Translations under genes and position numbers: made by a program | Assembly (NCBI GenBank): GCA_045630285.1 | Contig: JAZQSX010000013.1 | Coordinates: 1 to 35,461 of the forward strand | From: RGIG3009 sp045630285 | GTDB taxonomy: Bacteria; Bacillota; Clostridia; Oscillospirales; Acutalibacteraceae | Direction: 5' to 3' | Length of the DNA stretch: 35,461 nucleotides | Notes under the pieces: generated by a model | What the model was told of the DNA's origin: nothing | What the model saw: the letters and a program-made list of their open reading frames with translations, nothing else | The model's database searches: none | Shown: one piece after another, positions 1 through 6,316 of the stretch | Numbering within the stretch: the stretch's first letter is position 1 | Layout of the letters: each line of letters starts with the position of its first letter

Positions 1-29
1 CCCACCGCGCGGGTCCGGGTCGTTGTTTG

Positions 30-566
30 TTATTCTTCCATTTGTCTCCCGAGAAAGGCGGCGGCGACCTGCGCGAGCTTCTGGTCGCTGTCGCTCGGCG
101 GCGTGCCGTTTTCGCCGCACAGGATGCACACGCAACCAATCATATCGCCCGCCGCAAGAATCGGCGCCATGACGCCAATCGGGCGTTCCTTGCCCTCGGC
201 AACGAACAGTGGCGCTCCGTTTCCGACGGTCACCACCTGCCGCTCCTCCATTGCCTGCTCCAGCTGCGGCGACAGCCGGCGCTCCAGATACTCCTTTTTC
301 GACTCGCCTGCCACGGCGATGACGTGATCACGGTCGCAGATAAGCACCGGCAGCCCGCACGCACGGGACATCACGTCAGCATACTGCGTGGCAAACGTCC
401 CCATTTCCCCTACCGGCGAGTATTTTTTGAACACGACCTCCGCATCCGGCCCCGTAAAGATTTCCAACGGGTCTCCCTCACGAATGCGCATCGTGCGGCG
501 GATTTCTTTGGGGATAACCACACGCCCAAGGTCGTCAATTCTTCTAACTATTCCAGTGGCTTTCAT
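30..566 (-). CDS. spoVT: Stage V sporulation protein T (AbrB-type regulator)
   Basis: This 178-residue protein has the length of Bacillus SpoVT. Residues 1-50 are a swapped-hairpin AbrB DNA-binding domain (MKATGIVRRIDDLGRVVIP, then KEIRRTMRIREGDPLEIF). The rest is a GAF-like sensor domain. SpoVT is known to tune sigma-G-dependent forespore gene expression as a tetramer. The ATG lies just after an AAGGAGAT site (621-minus side arm at 577-593). That site is itself buried in an inverted repeat, so translation or promoter access may be controlled. Two broken copies of the 5' end of this gene lie at 2086-2185 and 4413-4446 in the same orientation, which is unusual. The gene runs to within 30 bases of the window edge and its terminator is not clearly visible. 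Confidence 0.93.
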   Translation of the reverse strand: MKATGIVRRIDDLGRVVIPKEIRRTMRIREGDPLEIFTGPDAEVVFKKYSPVGEMGTFATQYADVMSRACGLPVLICDRDHVIAVAGESKKEYLERRLSPQLEQAMEERQVVTVGNGAPLFVAEGKERPIGVMAPILAAGDMIGCVCILCGENGTPPSDSDQKLAQVAAAFLGRQMEE

Positions 567-576
567 AATATATAAT

Positions 577-629
577 AATCTCCTTGCTTTACAAATTTGT
601 ACTGTTAGTATCTGTAAAACAAGGAGATT
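577..629 (-). promoter_or_regulatory. spoVT: spoVT leader inverted repeat that covers the Shine-Dalgarno site
   Basis: Two 17-nt arms (577-593 and 613-629) match with one mismatch and enclose a 19-nt loop. On the minus strand the 3' arm holds AAGGAG, the ribosome binding site of spoVT, so a folded leader would hide it. A TATAAA/TATAAT-like -10 lies just upstream (about 630-645). The element could be an RNA hairpin or a DNA operator; the sequence alone does not decide. A diverged copy lies at 4532-4579. Confidence 0.6.
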
Positions 630-648
630 TATACTTGATTATATTTTA

Positions 649-1581
649 TTATCCGTTGTATTTTGATTCGATTTTAGAAAGGTTCTCTTGATGCAATTTA
701 TTTTCAGCGGCTACTTTACTCTGGTAATCACTTTCATGACTTTCTATTGCATATTCATAATTATGTATTTTTCGCATTTGTTCATACATTGTTTTCTGCG
801 ATTTCAAATCATTAATTTGCGACCTAAGTTCTGCAATTCTTCTACGGTCTGCAGGGTCATTATACATTTCAAGTCTGGATAATTCAAAATCAAGGTCGCT
901 GATTTCAGAATCCAGAGAAGAAATCTCCACTACACAAGTAACATCATCGTATACATACGAAATACCATAGGCAGACTTAATATCATTAATTCTACCCCTA
1001 TTTAAATCAACGAGATAATCGCGCGATTCCTTCAATTCTGCCAACACTTGATTATGTCGCTCGTTTTCCTTTGATATTTCACTACTTTTTGCTGACGGGT
1101 CTCCTTTTTTGCACATAGTACATATTCCGTCTTTATAATTATGAGAGATTGCACTACCACTTGTTACACCACAGCGAGAACACTTTTTAGCCTCGGTGCA
1201 AGTAGCATTACTATAACTATGTCCTAATGCACTACCATTGGTCGCACCGCAAGAACATTTTGCGGGTGCAGTACAAGTAGCGTCAGAGTAACTATGTGTG
1301 TGGGTGGGAGTGCTCGGTTTAGTGGTTTCTGGTTTGGTAGTAGTGGTAGGTTTGCTGGTGGTAGAACTGGGAACATCAGTACTATCCGAACTACCACTAT
1401 TATTGGTAGTAGAACTGGAAGTATCTGTGCTCTGCTCAGTAGAACTTGTGTCAGTTACATCAGTTTGGTTCTGGGTAGTAGAGCTAACCGTATCATTATC
1501 TGTTGCGGTCTCATTGACACCACAAGCAGAAAGGGACAATACTATCATTACCATTAACAATAAACTCATTACTTTCTTCAT
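649..1581 (-). CDS. Lipoprotein with Ser/Thr linker, Cys-rich repeats and coiled coil
   Basis: The product is a 310-residue predicted lipoprotein of unknown function. A type II signal peptide ends in the lipobox LSAC, with Cys20 as the lipidated residue. It is followed by a Ser/Thr-rich low-complexity linker (about 25-90). Next come three short Cys/His repeats (CTAPAKCSCG-like, GHSYSNATC-like, CTMC) of a kind common in clostridial surface proteins. The C-terminal half is charged and helical, probably coiled coil. The ATG at 1581 is preferred because AAGGAG lies 8 nt upstream; the earlier in-frame ATGs are too close to that site. The gene is AT-rich compared with spoVT and is divergent from the XRE regulator, so it is a likely target of it. 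Its stop codon lies directly before the spoVT promoter. Confidence 0.75.
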   Translation of the reverse strand: MKKVMSLLLMVMIVLSLSACGVNETATDNDTVSSTTQNQTDVTDTSSTEQSTDTSSSTTNNSGSSDSTDVPSSTTSKPTTTTKPETTKPSTPTHTHSYSDATCTAPAKCSCGATNGSALGHSYSNATCTEAKKCSRCGVTSGSAISHNYKDGICTMCKKGDPSAKSSEISKENERHNQVLAELKESRDYLVDLNRGRINDIKSAYGISYVYDDVTCVVEISSLDSEISDLDFELSRLEMYNDPADRRRIAELRSQINDLKSQKTMYEQMRKIHNYEYAIESHESDYQSKVAAENKLHQENLSKIESKYNG

Positions 1582-1627
1582 TTTCATGTCTCCTTTGTGC
1601 ATACTATATCGAAAAAAGTCTAATATT

Positions 1628-1656
1628 AGAATACCATAGTATTTTTATAATGTCAA
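1628..1656 (-). promoter_or_regulatory. Sigma-A-type promoter of the lipoprotein gene
   Basis: On the minus strand the -35 TTGACA (1651-1656) and the -10 TATTCT (1628-1633) are 17 bp apart. A near-palindrome ATAC-CATA-GTAT (1631-1642) overlaps the promoter, and related motifs sit at 1601-1610 and 1666-1677, so repression by the adjacent XRE protein is plausible. Confidence 0.6.
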
Positions 1657-1665
1657 GATTTTTGA

Positions 1666-1677
1666 GATAATAGTATC
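1666..1677. promoter_or_regulatory. Candidate XRE operator GATAATAGTATC
   Basis: The 12-mer has symmetric GATA...TATC ends. A related sequence ATACTATATC is at 1601-1610. The exact reverse complement of the 12-mer recurs at 4553-4564, in the loop of the spoVT-like leader hairpin. The TAGTATC core also occurs in the intact spoVT leader (606-612). Binding by the XRE protein is an inference. Confidence 0.35.
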
Positions 1678-1704
1678 GTAATATTTGTCGCGAGAGGGAT
1701 AACT

Positions 1705-1983
1705 ATGTTAAGCAAAAAAATATATGAATTAAGAATGTCTTTTAATTGGACACAAGTACAACTGGCTCAAAAGTTAGGCGTAACAAAGCAAACGATATCG
1801 AATTGGGAAAACGATAACATTCAACCCTCCATTGATATGTTGATTAAGATTTCAAAAATTTTCAACGTGTCTACTGATTATCTATTAGGGTTAACACCAA
1901 CAAACTCCATAAACGCTGATGGATTGCCAACAGAATTTGTTTCGCATATTGTTCAAATCATTGACGATTATAAAGCAAAATAG
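1705..1983 (+). CDS. XRE/Cro-family helix-turn-helix regulator
   Basis: This 92-residue DNA-binding protein consists almost wholly of one HTH_3 domain (about 5-60). The motif LAQKLGVTKQTISNWENDN and the following DMLIKISKIFNVSTDYLLG are classic for the family. A short tail of about 25 residues could support dimerisation. Start ATG 1705 follows a GAGAGGG site. It is divergent from the lipoprotein gene across about 120 bp that contain several GATA/TATC-type half sites, a typical autoregulator-plus-target arrangement. It ends just before a bidirectional palindromic terminator. No toxin partner, integrase or excisionase is adjacent, so a phage or toxin-antitoxin role is not supported. Confidence 0.88.
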   Translation: MLSKKIYELRMSFNWTQVQLAQKLGVTKQTISNWENDNIQPSIDMLIKISKIFNVSTDYLLGLTPTNSINADGLPTEFVSHIVQIIDDYKAK

Positions 1984-1988
1984 AAGTT

Positions 1989-2020
1989 AAAAGCGAGGTG
2001 AATTTCACCTCGCTTTTGCT
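1989..2020. terminator. Palindromic bidirectional terminator, copy 1 of an identical 32-bp repeat
   Basis: Arms AAAAGCGAGGTGAA and TTCACCTCGCTTTT form a near-perfect stem with A and T runs on the two sides, so it can work on both strands. The identical 32 bases recur at 4272-4303. Here it closes the XRE gene from the left, and its other strand supplies the last codons (Ala-Arg-stop) of the spoVT fragment at 2005-2259. Confidence 0.8.
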
Positions 2021-2259
2021 TTATATCGTTTCAAAATACTATGTACTGCAATCGCAAACTTTTCTGGGGGTGTCAATGAGTTATCCAGCGGGTCACCTTC
2101 GCGGATTCGCATCGTGCGGCGGATTTCTTTGGGGATAACCACACGCCCAAGGTCGTCTATTCTTCTCACAATTCCAGTTGCTTTCCTATATAGATTCTCT
2201 TTTTCATTCAATCGTGATGTTAGTATTGCGATCAAAGGGAACTTATACCGTTTGTTCAC
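2005..2259 (-). pseudogene. Broken copy of the spoVT 5' end (AbrB domain only)
   Basis: The open frame is 84 codons from a GTG without a visible ribosome binding site. Only the middle is recognisable: residues from KATGIVRRIDDLGRVV to REGDPLD match the AbrB domain of the intact spoVT. At nucleotide level 2108-2157 is identical over 50 bases to 487-536, and similarity extends over about 2086-2185. The normal ATG has become AGG. The upstream 30 residues and the C-terminal 25 residues are unrelated, and the final residues are encoded by the palindromic terminator. A small functional AbrB-like protein is possible but less likely than a recombination remnant. Confidence 0.65.
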
Positions 2260-2268
2260 TATTTTCTG

Positions 2269-3324
2269 TTAAATGATTTCCAAATCATTTTTCGAGGGAA
2301 ATGCCGGATAAATGTCATCCAACGTATCGGAATACCAATATGCCACCGAAGAAATATCGTCTTGAAGCGGCAAATATCTTCCCTCGCTTCTCCAGCCAAG
2401 CGCCTGAATCGTAACCTTTAAATCTTCTTTAAAATAAACGGGGTCGGTAATGTGCCAACGATACATATTAAAATATCTCTGTGAGCGATATAGGCCATCC
2501 GTGTGACAAACTTTATACATTCCCGAATATGGCGTAGTAAACTCTGTGTATTCACCATTCACATTGAAGTCATATGCACCGCAAAAATAATCCTCTGTTC
2601 CGGTTCCGCAAATGGTGGGAAATTCCTTGTCGCCGTCGATGAAAAACTTGATTTCGCCTTCTCCCCACCAACCGTTGTTTTTCACACCCCAGTGCATATA
2701 CGTACCCACGTAATGGCCGCTACCTTTTACGTTGTCCAAAATCACATACGGTTCTTTATAAGGCAGCGGATTGACACGGCGAAACTGCGCATGAAAATAG
2801 AGGGTATCCGGCGTCAGCTCTTTTTCCTCGCAATCAATTTGATAGTATATATTGCAGGCCTCTGCCCCGATATTTTCCACTTCTACACGGAAGGATTTGA
2901 AATAGGGCATTTCAAAATAGCAGTTAAGCCCTCTTTTAGGATTGACACACATCGCAAGACTGCTTAACTGGCGGTATTCTGTATAGTCAGCATTGCAAAA
3001 GAAATCAGAAAGCGGAGCTTCCACGGCAGGGTTTTTGTGTCCGTCAAAATAGATGCGAAGAATCAAAAGTCTGCCGGCCTTTATGTTATCGGTTATCCAA
3101 ATGTGCTTGATAGCCCCTTGACCTTTAACATCTGCCAACACAAGAGTTTCGCCGGGCTGAGACACAAAATAAGGATTTACTTTCCAGCCTTGGCCGAGTT
3201 CTCTCGCCGCATAAGAAGCGCTGCCTTCGGTCGCCATTCCGCCCTTGCCTTTTTCTCCCGTAAAATTTTCGGGCGACACAGAAAATGCACGAATTTCCTT
3301 TTTGGTTGTGAGATTATTTAACAT
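2269..3324 (-). CDS. DUF2961 / GH172-like carbohydrate-active protein
   Basis: The 351-residue protein matches the DUF2961 family, now partly assigned as glycoside hydrolase family 172 (fructofuranose- and arabinofuranose-active enzymes). Recognisable blocks are the N-terminal GGMATEGSA, DVKGQGAIKHIWIT, LPLSDFFC-like (APLSDFFC), the central GEGEIKFFIDGD followed by TICGTGTEDYFCGAYDF, and PYSGMYK. Family members form jelly-roll trimers, and acidic residues such as the Glu-Asp in GTEDYF are likely active-site residues. There is no signal peptide, so it is predicted cytoplasmic. GGAGG lies before ATG 3324. It is divergent from an AraC regulator with overlapping promoters, which points to induction by a sugar. 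The exact substrate cannot be read from the sequence. Confidence 0.82.
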   Translation of the reverse strand: MLNNLTTKKEIRAFSVSPENFTGEKGKGGMATEGSASYAARELGQGWKVNPYFVSQPGETLVLADVKGQGAIKHIWITDNIKAGRLLILRIYFDGHKNPAVEAPLSDFFCNADYTEYRQLSSLAMCVNPKRGLNCYFEMPYFKSFRVEVENIGAEACNIYYQIDCEEKELTPDTLYFHAQFRRVNPLPYKEPYVILDNVKGSGHYVGTYMHWGVKNNGWWGEGEIKFFIDGDKEFPTICGTGTEDYFCGAYDFNVNGEYTEFTTPYSGMYKVCHTDGLYRSQRYFNMYRWHITDPVYFKEDLKVTIQALGWRSEGRYLPLQDDISSVAYWYSDTLDDIYPAFPSKNDLEII

Positions 3325-3352
3325 TTCTAATCCTCCAAATGCAAATAGTATA

Positions 3353-3385
3353 TTGAAATAATACTTGAACTACGCTATAATTCAA
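3353..3385. promoter_or_regulatory. Overlapping divergent promoters of the DUF2961 and AraC genes
   Basis: On the plus strand TTGAAA (3353-3358) and TATAAT (3376-3381) are 17 bp apart and serve the AraC gene. On the minus strand TTGAAT (3380-3385) and TATTAT (3358-3363) are 16 bp apart and serve the DUF2961 gene. The two promoters occupy the same DNA, so their use should be mutually exclusive. Confidence 0.6.
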
Positions 3386-3435
3386 ATAACACATCTTGTC
3401 CTACGTTTAACATTTATTGCGGGAGGCTGTTTGAG

Positions 3436-4284
3436 GTGTTAGATAATTCCATCATCAATCCATACATTCGTGTGGCCATGCAATCGGTTTTACGCAAAGA
3501 CACCAAGATTGCCCGTCGGATCATTTTTGATTATGAACTGATATATATTGCAGACGGCGAGTTCACTCTCAATTACAATGAAACGGATTACCGCTGTACA
3601 AAAGGACAGTTTATTCTGCTGCGCCCCGGTATATCCCATAGTTTTACCGTAACCAACACAGATCTTTCTCAACCGCACATTCATTTTGATATAACACATA
3701 TGCCGGACAGCAGGCAAGTTCCTATTTGTTTTAAGGATTTAAACGAGCTTGGGATTGAGGACCGACAGCACATACGTGAAGATATCTTCCGAAAGCACCC
3801 CCAAACCCCGTTCGTTGTCTTTTCTGATCATCAAGCGGCTCTTGAAATTTTTTACACCATTGTGAATCATCCGAAGCCGTCTTCATTGGCGCAAAAAGGG
3901 TTGCTTATTAGGCTTATTGATATGTTGATAGAGGATAATTTTCCTGAAACATTTGTGGAAAACACGAAATTTATTTATAGTATTGAAGAGCAGGTGAAGG
4001 ATTACCTTGATGCAAATCAAGGCTTAACATCGCATTTGGATGATATCGCCAAACAGTTTAATTACAGCAAGTGCCATTTGGAGCATCGTTTTAAAGATAG
4101 ATACGGCATCAGCCTTATCGCTTACCGTAACAATAAGCGTATGCAGTCAGCAAAAATACTACTTGCAACTCAATCCGTATCCGATGTGTCTAATGAATTA
4201 GGATTTTCATCAATCTACGTTTTTAGTCGAGCCTTCAAAAATCACTTTGACATTTCCCCAAGTGATTTCAAAAAAGCGAGGTGA
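3436..4284 (+). CDS. AraC-family transcriptional regulator
   Basis: The 282-residue protein has an N-terminal cupin-like ligand-binding half (about 15-105; the stretch RCTKGQFILLRPGISHSF is typical) and a C-terminal double helix-turn-helix (about 180-282). The second helix-turn-helix ends with VSNELGFSSIYVFSRAFKNH and the family-typical SPSDFKKAR. The start is GTG 3436, placed by GGGAGG 10 nt upstream. The divergent partner is the DUF2961 gene, so it most likely senses the sugar processed there. Its last codons and its TGA stop lie inside the palindromic repeat at 4272-4303, so the repeat was present or inserted exactly at the end of the gene. Confidence 0.9.
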   Translation: MLDNSIINPYIRVAMQSVLRKDTKIARRIIFDYELIYIADGEFTLNYNETDYRCTKGQFILLRPGISHSFTVTNTDLSQPHIHFDITHMPDSRQVPICFKDLNELGIEDRQHIREDIFRKHPQTPFVVFSDHQAALEIFYTIVNHPKPSSLAQKGLLIRLIDMLIEDNFPETFVENTKFIYSIEEQVKDYLDANQGLTSHLDDIAKQFNYSKCHLEHRFKDRYGISLIAYRNNKRMQSAKILLATQSVSDVSNELGFSSIYVFSRAFKNHFDISPSDFKKAR

Positions 4285-4303
4285 ATTTCACCTCGCTTTT
4301 GCT
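4272..4303. terminator. Palindromic bidirectional terminator, copy 2 of the 32-bp repeat
   Basis: The 32 bases are identical to 1989-2020, and weaker similarity continues to the right (TCAAAATA in both). The left arm encodes the final Ala-Arg-stop of the AraC protein. A truncated spoVT head lies to the right, as after copy 1. Confidence 0.8.
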
Positions 4304-4371
4304 ATGTATAGGTCAAAATATTCTGTTTTTGTCAAAAATTTTTCTTGAAAAAACGCCAGAAAAACCAGTGT

Positions 4372-4446
4372 TTATAAGGGTTTATCGCACTTTTGTGTTA
4401 TTATAACACGAGCCTCTATTCTTCTTACAATCCCAGTTGCTTTCAT
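4372..4446 (-). pseudogene. Second broken spoVT head (24-codon remnant)
   Basis: From ATG 4446 the frame reads MKATGIVRRIEAR and then unrelated residues to a stop at 4372. The first ten codons match spoVT and the nucleotide match covers about 4413-4446. Unlike the copy at 2.1 kb it keeps the start codon, a GGGTGAGG ribosome binding site and an upstream leader with the conserved hairpin. It is either a decayed copy or a short leader-type ORF. Confidence 0.6.
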
Positions 4447-4458
4447 ATATAAGAACCT

Positions 4459-4519
4459 CACCCTTCTTCAAAATCAGAGATTTTGGAAGGGTGCCCGAGA
4501 ACCTTGTTGCTCGGTACCC
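4459..4519 (-). promoter_or_regulatory. Leader with two mutually exclusive hairpins over the ribosome binding site
   Basis: On the minus-strand transcript GGGTACCGAG (4519-4510) can pair with CTCGGGCACCC (4499-4489). Alternatively CACCCTTCCAAAATC (4493-4479) can pair with the downstream arm 4475-4459, which contains the Shine-Dalgarno AAGGGTG. The bases 4489-4493 belong to both stems, so only one can form at a time, as in attenuator or riboswitch leaders. No known riboswitch class is recognised. Confidence 0.4.
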
Positions 4520-4531
4520 TCGCAATAAAAA

Positions 4532-4579
4532 TCTCCTTGTTTTAGTAATACTGATACTATTATCTGTAAAACAAGGAGA
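4532..4579 (-). promoter_or_regulatory. Second copy of the spoVT leader hairpin
   Basis: Perfect 13-nt arms (4532-4544 and 4567-4579; CAAGGAG core) match the arms of the intact spoVT leader. The loop contains GATACTATTATC, the exact reverse complement of the 12-mer in front of the XRE gene. A TATAAT-like -10 for the minus strand is adjacent (about 4580-4590). Confidence 0.55.
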
Positions 4580-4630
4580 ATTATACTATACTTTGCGATT
4601 TGTTAGTATGTTATTTCTTCAAATTTTGCT

Positions 4631-4954
4631 TTATTTGGAATTCACTATCTTTATGATCCGGTCCACTCCGGCGCACTGCAGGTGTTTCAAGATATGTGCA
4701 TTGGGGTTTTCTATCACGAGTTCTGCCGATATTTCTTGCAGCGTGCGCTGTCTTCCAAGAATCAGCCCCATTCCCGAGGAATCCATAAAATTAAGCCGTG
4801 ATAAATCAAGCACCACTTTTTCGGGAGACAGCTCACCGATTTTTTGGTCAATCTTTTCGCGCATTTCGGCAACATTGTGATGATTGATTTCACCGATGAT
4901 AAGCACTCGCAGAGCGCCCTTTTCGAAGACAAAAACAAGGTTGTTCTTTATCAT
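4631..4954 (-). CDS. spoIIAA: Anti-sigma F factor antagonist (STAS domain)
   Basis: This 107-residue single STAS domain protein is close to SpoIIAA in length and layout. It has a GEIN-HH motif at 21-26 (GELDHH in Bacillus) and the phosphorylation motif FMDSSGMG at 56-63, in which Ser59 corresponds to the serine phosphorylated by SpoIIAB. Dephosphorylated SpoIIAA binds SpoIIAB and frees sigma F in the forespore. Start ATG 4954 follows AAGGTG. The usual partners spoIIAB and sigF are not next to it: downstream is the spoVT-like leader repeat and upstream an unrelated gene. A housekeeping STAS anti-anti-sigma factor is the main alternative. Confidence 0.8.
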   Translation of the reverse strand: MIKNNLVFVFEKGALRVLIIGEINHHNVAEMREKIDQKIGELSPEKVVLDLSRLNFMDSSGMGLILGRQRTLQEISAELVIENPNAHILKHLQCAGVDRIIKIVNSK

Positions 4955-4992
4955 ATTTTCACCTTTATTCGTTCGAGTGATTTGTTGCCATT

Positions 4993-5021
4993 ATTATATA
5001 GCAAATCGATCTGTGCGTCAA
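4993..5021 (-). promoter_or_regulatory. Sigma-A-type promoter of spoIIAA
   Basis: On the minus strand TTGACG (5016-5021) and TATAAT (4993-4998) are 17 bp apart. This is a vegetative-type promoter rather than a sigma-H site, which would be expected for a normal spoIIA operon. Confidence 0.6.
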
Positions 5022-5097
5022 GACAAGCGTCTTTCTGCCACACTATGTATTGCCAAGCAGATTCCGCTGAATGGCGTCGATGCTGTCTGTAAGCAAC

Positions 5098-5125
5098 AAG
5101 AGGAGTGAGCATCACTCCTCTTTTT
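5098..5125 (+). terminator. Intrinsic terminator without an obvious upstream gene
   Basis: Arms AAGAGGAGTGA (5098-5108) and TCACTCCTCTT (5112-5122) are followed by a T run on the plus strand. No convincing gene lies before it on the plus strand; 4955-5097 holds only the spoIIAA promoter. It may mark a deleted gene or a short transcript. The rest of the gap up to 5271 holds only a weak promoter. Confidence 0.6.
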
Positions 5126-5271
5126 CATTCGGACGTCCCGGGAGACTCGGCGACATCGAAAACATCCGCTGTGTGTCCGTTTGACACAGGTCTGAAAGAT
5201 TCTGCGGTTTATCTTTCTTTTTTGAAGCAACCGTGCTATAATAAGGTATCATCGTTGTGGAGGAACACCGT

Positions 5272-6282
5272 ATGAAGCAATGTTTCAAACAATTCATGCT
5301 GAATAATGGCGTGGATACGAAAAGCGTCGCCAGTTATTTTTCCTATGTGAAGAATGCGTATGAAAAGCTCTTGAAACGGGATTTCAAGAAGTTCCCGACC
5401 GTATACGACCGCTTGCTCGTGCTGAGCAAACGCTCCCGTGTTATGTACTGTGAATACCTGATCTCGTTGATCCAGGCGGAGCAGCAGCACCCCTCCTCTG
5501 AGTATTCCAAGAAAACCCTGGCAAACTATAAATCCGGCGTGATGATGCTGAAGCAGTTCGTGGACTCGGGCGTCTATCCTCACAACGGTAAATCGCAGTT
5601 TAACAAGGTATTTTCCGTTTCCTACGCTCCCGAGGAACTGATCGACAACTTCGTTTTTCGATTGGAAACGCAGGACAGACTTTATCCGAAATTCGGCACC
5701 TGCTTCCCCTGCCGCTTGTTCGGCAAGCTATACGCCAAGCACCCGATTTGTCGGCGCACGTATTCCGATATGATGAAGGATTGCCTGAACAAAACGAAAT
5801 TTCTGGTCAACGCCGGCAAGGATTACGTGACGCTGTCTCAAATCGACAGACTGGACATTCTCGGCGGCATCAACATCGTAGTGCACGGCGATCGCCACGA
5901 CATTTTCACCGAAGTGATCAAGGCAAAGCAGTTTCGTGGGTGTCTGAAAACGGAGGCACGGCTGCTGGAGGATCTGTCGCTTGACCACGACGAGCCGCTT
6001 GAAAACATCGTGAACCGAGAGATCTTCAAGCTGCCTGAGCTCAAGCGCCTGAGCGATGCGTTCTGGAATCACTATATCACCACCAAGCTGGAGGGCTCCT
6101 CCCTCACCACGAGCTTTTACAACAACGAGTATGCGAAATTAGCGATCGACGAGGTAAAGCTTCTGGATGAGATCATCGAGATCTATCGCTACGTGGAGTT
6201 CACGATTATGGAGGGGCGGTACAACAGCGCTTTGGGAAACAGCATCATTCCCACCCCGCCCCTTGGCACGAACGTAGGATAA
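5272..6282 (+). CDS. Protein of unknown function, 336 aa
   Basis: I do not recognise the family. ATG 5272 is chosen because GTGGAGG ends 8 nt upstream; an in-frame GTG at 5257 overlaps that site. A TATAAT (5237-5242) with a poor -35 (TTTCTT) lies upstream. The protein is soluble and mostly helical, with basic and aromatic residues. Residues 5-90 (SVASYFSYVKNAYEKLL ... LANYKSGVMMLKQFV) loosely resemble the SAM-like core-binding domain of tyrosine recombinases, but no catalytic Arg-His-Arg-Tyr domain follows. The middle (about 170-250) contains CNKTKFLVNAG-like helical segments and a VHGDRHDIFTEV strand region. The gene has normal local base use and stands alone. It could be a decayed recombinase relative or an unrelated DNA-binding protein. 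Confidence 0.65.
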   Translation: MKQCFKQFMLNNGVDTKSVASYFSYVKNAYEKLLKRDFKKFPTVYDRLLVLSKRSRVMYCEYLISLIQAEQQHPSSEYSKKTLANYKSGVMMLKQFVDSGVYPHNGKSQFNKVFSVSYAPEELIDNFVFRLETQDRLYPKFGTCFPCRLFGKLYAKHPICRRTYSDMMKDCLNKTKFLVNAGKDYVTLSQIDRLDILGGINIVVHGDRHDIFTEVIKAKQFRGCLKTEARLLEDLSLDHDEPLENIVNREIFKLPELKRLSDAFWNHYITTKLEGSSLTTSFYNNEYAKLAIDEVKLLDEIIEIYRYVEFTIMEGRYNSALGNSIIPTPPLGTNVG

Positions 6283-6316
6283 TACCTTACCATTAACAGA
6301 AAGAAGTTGAAACCGT

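Noticed and set aside
1705..1983. XRE protein as an antitoxin or phage repressor
   Set aside because: No toxin-like gene or phage gene is adjacent; the divergent partner is a lipoprotein.
4394..4410. Short palindrome GTGTTAT-T-ATAACAC
   Set aside because: It is perfect but lies within the 24-codon spoVT remnant with no promoter next to it; too little to call an operator.
4844..5108. Plus-strand frames across the spoIIAA promoter ending at the 5098 terminator
   Set aside because: They start inside spoIIAA on the opposite strand, lack a ribosome binding site and match no family; at best the last residues are a gene remnant.
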